64,000 nucleotides of DNA from assembly GCA_026874595.1 (NCBI GenBank), contig CM049320.1, positions 8,683,464-8,747,463 on the forward strand, given 5' to 3'. A model generated the notes under the pieces. It ran no database searches, was not told the DNA's origin, and was given only the letters and a program-made list of their open reading frames with translations. The translations under genes and the position numbers were made by a program. The stretch comes from Sipunculus nudus (lineage: Eukaryota; Annelida; Sipuncula; Golfingiida; Sipunculidae). This document shows, one piece after another, positions 56,201 to 64,000 of the stretch; the stretch's first letter is position 1, and the number at the start of each line of letters is the position of its first letter.

Positions 56201-59200
56201 GCCTATTGATGTTGAGTTCAAAAGGTCAAAGGTCAAGGTCACAATATTGTTCTAAATGCTTGTGAACATATTTTTTTAAAAGGTTGTGGACACATTTCAA
56301 GCTAGACTTTTTATTCCAAACCTTCCATCACTGATAATGATTCTCTGCCAACAGGGGAAAAGACCTGTTGATTTTGAGGTCAAAGGTCAAGTTCACTGCA
56401 CCCTCTTCTAATGTGGAGACATTTTCAGGCAAACATTTTAATCTTTACCTTCCATCTGACATATATGGCTTACCTACCAAAAGGGGAAGAAGCCTATTGA
56501 TGTCGAGTTCAAAAGGTCAAAGGTCAAGGCCACAATACTCAATTGTTCTAAATGCTTGTGAACATATTTCTGGTGAAACTGTTCAACCCAAACCTTCAGT
56601 CTTTCACATATGCCACATCTATGCATCACTCAATTTGATTCAAACTTCATATTTATGGGTCTTTTTGCTTGAAGAAATAACGGATTGATTTTGGGGTCAG
56701 CTGGTCAGGAGGTTAATGGTTGCAGGTCAAAGTTATTCACTCATGGTTGCCAAGTAATTACACCAGATTTAAGTGGTTAGTAGCTACCCATTAATTTAGA
56801 AAGAATCCAGTTGATATGTGGGCAAAAGGCCAAGGTCATTGGTCAGGGATGTTCGAAATATGTTATTTTGTAGACCATCTCTATTTTTCTTTTATATATA
56901 ACCATTGCAGTCCAGCTGGTACATCTCACTGTGTCGCTGTAATTGTGAGTGACACTGGTGACATATGACTCCCTTTTGTATCAGCCTATTAAGTGATATG
57001 TCTGAGTGATAAGTACCTCGTTACTGCATAACAAAAACACAGTTGTTGGAATGCTTCAGCCAGGCATTAAGACTATGAGAGTATAGTATTAAGATTTAGC
57101 TACTGATTTATAAGATGATGGGAACATTTTGCAGTTTATTTATGGAATCATAGCAATAAACTTAGTTTCCTAGATATCGGAATACTTATATATAAATCAC
57201 CACATATAAAAGCAAGTGTTTGTTCACATAATATGTGGATATGTACCTGGATTAAGGATGGCGTTTTTTCATTACAAGACTTTTAGTCATGCTTTCTGCA
57301 TTTCCTTTCTTTCAGGTTTTGCAGTTTACCAACCCTGCTGACCCCATTGAAAAGCAGAGTTATAATAAAAAATATTAGACTTACACTTTTTACATTTGCA
57401 TATCTATAAATCTGATATGAGGGCCTTAACATGCCTTTTGATTTGTTTTGGACATTCATTACTGTACCATCCTTTGGAGAATTTTCCCAAAGTTTGGTCT
57501 CTTATTGGAGGATGTGTGATATCAAATGTCTGACTTGTCAGAAATCCATTATGTCTGCCAGTTAGCCACCTTAGAAATCCTTTTTTTCAGTGCAGTTTCA
57601 GTGATTTTTCTTCAATGTTTGATCCAATTTAGAGAATGTTTGTTGTCTGATTTCAGATCTGTCAGAAGTTGAATATGGCCACCAGGCAACCATATTCCTT
57701 TTGATCATATTATCTCAAGAACTAATGAAGTGAATGCAGTTGGAAGTATATTAATCTTATCTTGCAAAGGATTGGGTCAAATATTTCTTAATAAATATTA
57801 CCATCATTTATACAGGTGCAGTACAGTTGGCTTGTATTAAATAAAATTTAAACAGAAGCACCCATTTCTCAATAATTCTTGCATGGATTTCCTTGATTTT
57901 TGCTATATATGTTGATCTTATAGTTGCCCTTTTTTGGTGTTCCTTTTGAGACTGACAGGTATCAAGCAAGCTATGGGAATAGTTGCTGATAGCTTAACAA
58001 TCAATATTTTTCCTCTGACCATAAATTCACTGTGTTTTAACCAGACACAGGTGATATATATTTCTGTTGTCGTATAAAATTTCAACATATTGGCAAATTG
58101 GGTCTTCAAAATTTGACTGGAAGTTGTGAATCTCAGCCCATGATGTCACAGGTCATGCTTGGCAGCTGAGCGTCATGACCTATGGGTCACTTGTTTTAAT
58201 TATAAGATGGCCTATGAATGTGCATTCAAAAATGTGTTAGTTGGGTTATGTGATAATGGCCCAGTTGTTCTATTAACTGGTCTCCATATGATGCACTTAT
58301 TCCTTGTCAGCTGAGCATCATGGCCAGGTGTCACCTGTTCTTCTTTGTATTTAACTAGGTCAAGAAGCAGCAGGACCATATTGTATGGACGCTAGAGTCA
58401 AAAGGAATCCAGTTTGACGAAATTGATATCGCAGACCCTCGTCATGCAGAAGATAGCAAGTTTATGCGAGTCAATGCCAAACCCAAGATAGAAGGAAAGA
58501 ATCCAATTCCCCCACAAGTGTTCAACGGTGATAATTACATCGGGGTAAGTATAATGAATAGCTAAAGCCTTGTGTTTAAGGCACTGGAGCCCAAGATCCC
58601 TTATTCAGACATAACCACAGCCTCTCAGACAAAATGCCTTATTGACAGGTTATGATATTTTGGATTATTTCTAACCATATAAAAATGAAATCTGAAATCA
58701 AGAGTGGTTGATACTATTAATAATATATCATTCATTTATATATCATTCATATCTTTCTGTTGTCCACATCCTTGTTTCATGTACAGGGCCATCATCAAGG
58801 TAACAATTTATTCTTTAAAAAAATGATTTGAGCATGGTGTAGCCTAGGTTTTTTTCTATTGAGGGATTTTGGTGTGAAAGTTTCCCCACTTTATCCCAAC
58901 ATAATAACTCTGGTGGCAGTCTTTATTTTAGTGATCATTATACTACTCATGGATTATCCTTCTGTGGAATCGCAGGTCACGAAAATGTAATAATAACATA
59001 TGATTCCTTCTATATAATATGAATTCTTTCAGCCTTATTCAATTAACAATTACCACCTATAGGCTATGGCACAATCTTAGAAACTGCAGGAGTCCGTAAT
59101 TTAGTGGAGTCAAAGATTGAATGGAAGTCAGAATCCAGACCACTCAAGTTCAAGTCTGAGTCCTTGAGGTTCAAGTCCAAGTCCAACTTCTTTGAGTCAG

Positions 59201-62200
59201 AGTGGCACTCCCGTGCACATCTCCTGAGAGAAAATTAAAATGGAAATTTGAAAAAATCATTTGCATTTTTCTGTTGGTTTACACATGCTTTTTATTTGAA
59301 TATTTAACTACACTAAGAGCAGAATTAAACCTTGGCATTTTTGCTGTTGTTTATGACAGTTTTCTGCTAGTAGTTCACAAAAGCTGTATTGTATGTAACA
59401 GAGCTTTCTTTTACTGCTAGACTCGATCTAGATCAGCCTGTTTTATGAGTCCTGACCTCTGAGACTAAAACAGGTTCAAGTCCAGGATCCTCAAGTTTAA
59501 GTCCCAAGTCCCTAAAATGTCCCATTACCTAAAACCTCAATTAATCTGTTGGTGTTTTCCTAACCTTCCAGAAAATTCCAACAAAATCTGTTCAGACATT
59601 TTTCTGTAAATTTGCTGTCAGACAAACCCACGGTAAGTATAATGCATCTGGCCACCCCACTCATGAAGGTACAAATGATGATACCTTACTGTGATTGTTT
59701 ATTGGCTTTTTAATTTTCCTTGATATTTGTAGGATTACGATGGGTTTTTCGATGCTGTGGAATCAGAGGCTCTCTACACATTTCTTCAAATAACCATCCC
59801 AGAAGACGAAGTAGAGTATGCCATCAAGTACCAGCCAGAGGAGAAGGCAAGTCACTGTTTATTTATATATATATATATAATCTGAACATTAATGATGAAA
59901 GGAGTACATTGGTAATTGATTGCTGATTAACAGTACCCAACCATTGGTATTGTCTGTATTTGCAGACATTGAAGTAGTTATTCATACATAGATATTAATT
60001 ACATCTCTGAATCCTATTTGCTGATTAACAATATTTATAATTAGGTTTTTGTCAACATTTAAATGTCATAGAAGCCTTCACATGCACTACTGGGTTAATA
60101 TAAAGCTATGATACTTTCTTCTTTGTGAGTAGCACATTTGGATAATCTTCCACAAAAGCTATTTGCTATTTGTGACTTTTTTCACTTTAAATGTTTCATT
60201 GCTGATTGGTAACAAGTATTCAATCCCAAGTCTGTTAATGACTATTACGTTCTCAAGTAAGAAATGTTCTTCCTGTTTCAGCCAAACTGAACTTGCTGCA
60301 AGAAACAAAACCTATATGAATTATATGCATGCATGGGATGCATACAGTGCAGTACAGGTGTAGAGTTCCTTTTCATACCTATATATTGGTGATCATGTTC
60401 ATTGCAGGTAGTCAAAGAATCCTCAGAGGAAGATGAGTCAGAGGAGGATGAGGTGGGTTACTATAATTACTTGGTTACCATGGGTAATGGGTTACAGGTG
60501 TAACCTCCGTCACGATATGCCATGTATCACCATGTCCCCCCACTGCATCAAACAGATACTTCATGAATCCCTTTTAAACATTTAATTATTAATATTGATT
60601 GATACACAGACATAATATTCCATTTGTGTTTATTACTTAGGTCAAATAATATATCATATATACTAATTAATGTCCCTTAATTATTATTGATAATTTCTAT
60701 GACAGACTTGCTACTTTTACTGCCTTTAAGCCCACACCTTATTATCACACCCTCCACAGAGAGCTTGTGCTGGAATTTCAGCCAGGTGTGAGTGCAGTAT
60801 ATGTATATGTATATTAAGGTATATGTGACAGGCATTTTGAAAAATAAGGATAATGTGCTGCAAAGCTGAAAATGGATGGTATGATCACTGTGTATACATG
60901 TATGTGTGCATGCCGTTCTGGACCTGTAACTCAAAAGTCTACAGCACATCTTCTACTTGAAAATTTTACAAAAGTTAGGTCTTTTCAGTGTATGAGTTCT
61001 TGTTGAAGATGACCTAGATATATAATTCAGATTTGAGAATTCACATGGGGAGTAGTATACATAACCTAATCGTATTAAATGTGTACTGCACCTCACAGTT
61101 AAAATGACAGATATAGCTGTGTGAACAAATCCATTGCATTCAACCAGTACTGATTTAGTTTAAATGCCAAATTCCATCATGCAGTCTTTTAGCAGCTCAG
61201 TCACGCTGACCTCTGGCATTTCAGGAAGAAGAAAGTGGAGAGGAGGATGATGAGGGAGAACCCAAAAAGAAAAAGAAACCAAAGAAGAAGAAAAAGGTGA
61301 TGGATAAAAATGTTACTATGGAATGGTTAAATGTGAAAGTGATGTAAAAGGGATACTATAGAAACAGCTGAGCATGAAGCTGATGTACTAGAATATTAAA
61401 CAAAGAAATTGCTGGAGAAGAAGGTTATATATAAAATGATACCTCTTAAACAGCTAAGCAGGGAGATGTTGTTTAAAATGTTAACATGGAAACAGCTTAA
61501 TATCTTTCTAGTTATGCACCTTTTTCTATAATGAACATGTTTCAGTAATTTTTAACTTGATGTTCACTAGTGCTGAAAGATCTACCATTTGCTGGAGTCA
61601 CCAAAAAACAAAATGGTACCCCTAAGATGATGCTTTATTTGAGATACATTAAAATGATGAGGGCAAACACTGGGGGAAAAATTACATTTCTCACTCGGCT
61701 GTTTGTTAACATCAGATACTGGACATATGAGAATACATCAAACATGGGTTAACTGATATACCTGTCAGGAAGAAACCATGCAATTTTAGAAAAAGAAATG
61801 TTTATTAACAGTAAGACAAAAGTAACAGAGAGTCTCTTTTGGTTGCATGTACATAAGTTTCTATCTAGTGATGTGCCTCTCATGTAGTCCTAATAATTCA
61901 TTGGTATAATGCAACAAGAGAATTCTGCACAGTTCCAGATATTGCCCACTAGGGTTATGTTTACACTTGGCTGCCACATGTCAAGCAATTACAATTAATA
62001 TCTCACATACTGTAATAAGAGGGTGGTTTTAATAACTAAATTTATTATTTTACCTGATCAGGTAGCAGCAAGTGATGAGGAAGGAGAGGAAGAGGAAAAG
62101 AGTGAAGAGGATGAAGAAGATGAAGATAAGGAAAAAGATGATGAGGCTGAGAAGGAGGAGGATGAAAAACCAAAGAAGAAAAAGAAACCCAAGAAGAAGA

Positions 62201-63274
62201 AGAAGGCAAAGGAAGAGGAAGAAAAAGAGGAAAAAGAAAAGGTAATCATTAAATATAAATGTGTATTTAAAATGCTTCTATATATTCATATTATAAATCT
62301 ATAATATTATCAGTTTATGATCATGAATATTATTGTTACTAAAAAGACCAGCAGCAAGAGGGATATGTATTTCAGAAAGGAAGCTAGGTACAGTATCAAT
62401 AATGTAATTCCTGAATATACATTAAACGAAGACAAAAATAATTTGACATTTTGCCAACAGTACAACATTCCTCCACCAGGTGTCAGGATTCACATCTCCA
62501 CCAAGGCAAAGCAATAATATTGAAACTCCTTCCCCCTCCCTTCAACCCCTTTCCAGTTTGACACCACACTTTAATATAGGTCGTCTCTTGCTGAAATCAG
62601 CCCCTCCACAAAGTGATGTTGAACTTGGTACAGCAGGTCTTGCTGTTCCTGCTACACAGTCAAACAAAGAAACAAACACAACCTCATTGGCTGAGGTAAA
62701 AGCCAGTTCACACATTTAGTTAAGTTTTCTTTACATCAACACTCACTAATAAAAGTTATTATGTACTGAATTCTGTGATATCAATTAAAGTAAATTATAA
62801 AATAATTACATAGCTAAAATTCAATTAGACAATTATCATTTCTCATTTGCTTATTCTAGCTGTATATATAAACTAATGTACAGGAGAACCCCACAACTAC
62901 AAATACCTTTAGAACTGAGCAAAGTGGTTGTAATTTGGGGGTGCTCATATTAGTTACCTGGAGCACATATGGGGACCAAGAAAAGTGGTCATAAAAGGAG
63001 GATGATGCATTTCTAGGGTGGTCTTAAGGTGGGGTTCCACTGAACTAAACATAGGAGAGCACTTCACCTCCATTGAGATACTTGTTCAGTCACATAGTCA
63101 CTGAGTGTATTTACTCAAATATCTAAAATGTGTTGACTGCTGCAGGAATCTGAGAAGGAAGAAGTTGATGAAGAAATCACCAAGGATGAAGCCAAGGAAG
63201 TAAAAGCTGAGAAAAAGAAGAAGAAGAAAGATGAAGATGAGGAGGAAGAAGAGAAGGAAAAGGAGGATGAGGAG
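52861..63274 (+). CDS. SH3-domain-binding glutamic-acid-rich (SH3BGR-type) protein, partial
   Basis: Eight exons give 329 codons with all introns in phase 0; the 3' end lies beyond the window. Residues 1-115 (exons 1-3) form the thioredoxin-like SH3BGR domain: MALRVFISRNPGSNEVKK, FDEIDIADPRHAE and the conserved proline motif NPIPPQVFNGDNYIGDYDGF. The remainder is a Glu/Asp/Lys-rich tail, with exon 7 Ser/Pro/Thr-rich. Family members lack the redox Cys pair of true thioredoxins, as here, and act as small cytosolic adaptor proteins; the human founder is expressed in heart and skeletal muscle. The start is supported by good context (A at -3, G at +4) and in-frame upstream stops at 52831 and 52807. 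There are no signal or membrane segments. Confidence 0.92.
53208..53274. repeat. (AT)n microsatellite in intron 1
   Basis: About 33 AT units. Confidence 0.95.
55489..58196 (-). mobile_element. Family-1-like element, minus orientation, in intron 1
   Basis: The reverse complement begins with the acaagtgaccca-type left end and ends with an ACGG microsatellite and the agctcagctgac hairpin. Beside the microsatellite, gcagggcacaaatcgtaacc is the reverse complement of a core landmark of the forward copies. Much of the interior (55800-56830) is a different ~150-bp tandem unit, so it may be a composite. A second left-end-like word at about 58306-58345 leaves the exact end open. Confidence 0.5.
55820..56526 (+). 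promoter_or_regulatory. Six perfect DR1 motifs in a tandem repeat
   Basis: AGGTCAAAGGTCA occurs at 55820, 55966, 56086, 56223, 56377 and 56514, each within a repeat unit of about 120-155 bp. The first and fourth are followed directly by a third AGGTCA half-site. DR1 is the known binding arrangement for RXR heterodimers, HNF4 and COUP-TF. Whether they function is unknown; they come with the repeat. Confidence 0.5.
58359..58544 (+). CDS. SH3BGR-type gene, exon 2
   Basis: 62 codons, from VKKQQDHIVWTLESKGIQFD to VFNGDNYIG; this is most of the thioredoxin-like domain, including PIPPQVFN. Acceptor ttaactag, donor gtaagt. Confidence 0.95.
59040..59515. repeat. Degenerate aagtcc-rich dispersed repeat in intron 2
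   Basis: Repeated caagtcc/gagtcc words lie at both ends (about 59088-59200 and 59468-59515) around an AT-rich centre. It resembles MITEs built on such words; boundaries unclear. Confidence 0.3.
59733..59846 (+). CDS. SH3BGR-type gene, exon 3 with GC donor
   Basis: 38 codons, DYDGFFDAVESEALYTFLQI through KYQPEEK, closing the thioredoxin-like domain. Acceptor atatttgtag. The donor is AAG then GCAAGT, a GC-AG intron with otherwise perfect consensus; using the nearby GT instead would break the frame. Confidence 0.9.
60408..60452 (+). CDS. SH3BGR-type gene, exon 4
   Basis: 15 codons, VVKESSEEDESEEDE, the first acidic segment. Acceptor gttcattgcag, donor gtgggt. Confidence 0.85.
61225..61296 (+). 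CDS. SH3BGR-type gene, exon 5
   Basis: 24 codons: an acidic stretch EEESGEEDDEGE, then a basic PKKKKKPKKKKK run. Acceptor ggcatttcag, donor gtgatg. Confidence 0.85.
62062..62241 (+). CDS. SH3BGR-type gene, exon 6
   Basis: 60 codons. The exon starts VAASDEEGEEEEKSEEDEED, later has KPKKKKKPKKKKK as in exon 5, and ends KEEEEKEEKEK. Acceptor cctgatcag, donor gtaatc. Alternating acidic and basic low complexity suggests a charged, disordered tail. Confidence 0.85.
62480..62695 (+). CDS. SH3BGR-type gene, predicted exon 7 (Ser/Pro/Thr-rich cassette)
   Basis: 72 codons between cctccaccag and a gtaaaa donor, phase 0 at both sides, stop-free. It reads VSGFTSPPRQSNNIETPSPS, then LTPHFNIGRLLLKSAPPQS and NTTSLAE. 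It is unlike the Glu/Lys tail on both sides, so it may be an alternatively spliced, lineage-specific exon. The evidence is splice sites, length divisible by three and composition only. Confidence 0.55.
63146..63274 (+). CDS. SH3BGR-type gene, exon 8
   Basis: 43 codons, ESEKEEVDEEITKDEAKEVK through EEKEKEDEE, again charged low complexity. Acceptor actgctgcag, donor gtgaga. No stop codon, so at least one more exon lies beyond the window. Confidence 0.85.
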
Positions 63275-63664
63275 GTGAGACCTGTGCATATTTAATGAGG
63301 TCATAGGTCAGAGGTAAGGACGTGAGAAATCAGACTGAGTCCACCTCAAGACCAGCAGGAAAAATTTCCTTAATGTACTAAAGGTATATAGACTAATATA
63401 CATGCATGAACTACCAACTGAATATTAGGCCTACAAAAAATGACTATACTCACCAAGCTTTATTTCAACATTAATTCAGAGCTAAATGTTAATAAACATT
63501 CAAGTAAAAAACATTTATAAATTGAGCAATCAAAGAGCTTTTGTGGATGTACAAGATACTAAATGGTACATACATTTAGGCTGACTTAAGCACAAGCTTA
63601 GAACAAATGTTATATAAATAGGTAATTCTTGTTTTTTTTATGGTACTTATAAAAAAATGTACAA

Positions 63665-63962
63665 ACACTAACCTCCTTCTGTGGATCAGGGGTAATACAC
63701 AGAACTCATAGCCTGGAGATTGTGAGTTGGAATCTCAGCCAAGGCAGTGAGATTTTTCAAAGGTCGGCCCCACCCAGGGTGAGTGTTCAGCTGGCTTAAT
63801 GTGAAGGCTGTGCCTGAAGGCCATGTGGTGGGTCCCTGGGCATTGCGACTCAGCAGTGGGAAGATTATACATGCACTCAGGGCCTGCAGATGCAGTAGTC
63901 ACCAGGCCTGGTTAAGACCAGGATATAAATGAGAGGAAGCGTGTGATACTGCTGTGTCATGT
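63665..63962 (+). mobile_element. Possible tRNA-derived SINE in the last intron
   Basis: An A-box-like tggatcagggg and a B-box-like gagttggaatctc lie about 35 bases apart at the start of a ~300-bp GC-richer segment without coding frame. Both boxes deviate from consensus, so this is tentative. Confidence 0.35.
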
Positions 63963-64000
63963 AGTCTAAAACCAAAATGGAATTCTGAGAATGTTCATAT

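Larger units (their letters stand above)
52906..58358 (+). other. SH3BGR intron 1 (5.45 kb), repeat-bearing
   Basis: Donor gtaaga; acceptor ttaactag. It contains a poly-G run (~53065), an (AT)n tract (53208-53274), and from 55489 to about 58196 a minus-strand family-1-like repeat. That repeat's right-end hairpin (agctcagctgac..) and ggac run read in reverse at 55489-55560, and its left-end words (gtcatgacctatgggtcact) lie at about 58170-58190. No coding sequence is recognised inside. Confidence 0.7.

Noticed and set aside
62058..62249. Minus-strand Ser/Phe-rich open frame
   Set aside because: It is the complement of the Glu/Lys-rich exon 6 of the SH3BGR-type gene; low-complexity antisense shadow.

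Overview
The window is animal (metazoan) nuclear DNA: AT-rich, intron-containing, with long microsatellites and many decayed transposons. The repeat content points to a lophotrochozoan, most likely a bivalve mollusc. It includes DIRS-like, Penelope-like, Merlin, Helitron and hAT elements, and elements built of diverged tandem cores followed by GGAC/ACGG microsatellites and a terminal hairpin. That assignment is inference; nothing here names a species. There are no bacterial-type operons.

Bases 1-28,400 are a repeat-rich accessory region. A ~3-kb block occurs twice in direct orientation (1-3033 and 25383-28391). Each copy holds an array of ~336-bp monomers, a broken zinc-finger exon of FAR1/ZSWIM3 type and AT-rich sequence. 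Next to the first copy lies a dead DIRS-like tyrosine-recombinase retrotransposon (3034-7800). Between the copies are an unrecognised coiled-coil gene family present as one largely readable and two broken copies (9933-11417, 21975-23049, 23230-23525), two dead Merlin transposases, and several non-autonomous elements. One of these (12028-13905) has its unoccupied site preserved elsewhere in the window, at ~37968.

Bases 28,400-52,600 contain no gene I recognise. They hold a decayed Penelope-like element with RT and GIY-YIG parts (33253-35011), an integrase remnant of KRBA2/GINGER-like type (39889-40206), an 854-bp hAT-like MITE, a recent 736-bp tandem duplication that copied that MITE's right end, and a 311-bp Helitron with textbook ends (43836-44146). 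There is also a tRNA-derived SINE candidate (45725-45945) and a second hAT-like MITE with near-perfect 8-bp target-site duplications (51687-52104). A few exon-like open stretches are listed at low confidence.

Bases 52,640-64,000 carry the one confident host gene, an SH3BGR-type (SH3-domain-binding glutamic-acid-rich) protein on the + strand. It has a TATA promoter overlapping a perfect MEF2 consensus, a start codon in good context, and eight phase-0 exons. The first three encode the thioredoxin-like domain; the rest encode a Glu/Lys-rich tail interrupted by one Ser/Pro/Thr-rich exon. The gene runs off the right edge. Intron 1 (5.45 kb) contains a repeat with six perfect DR1 nuclear-receptor-type motifs.
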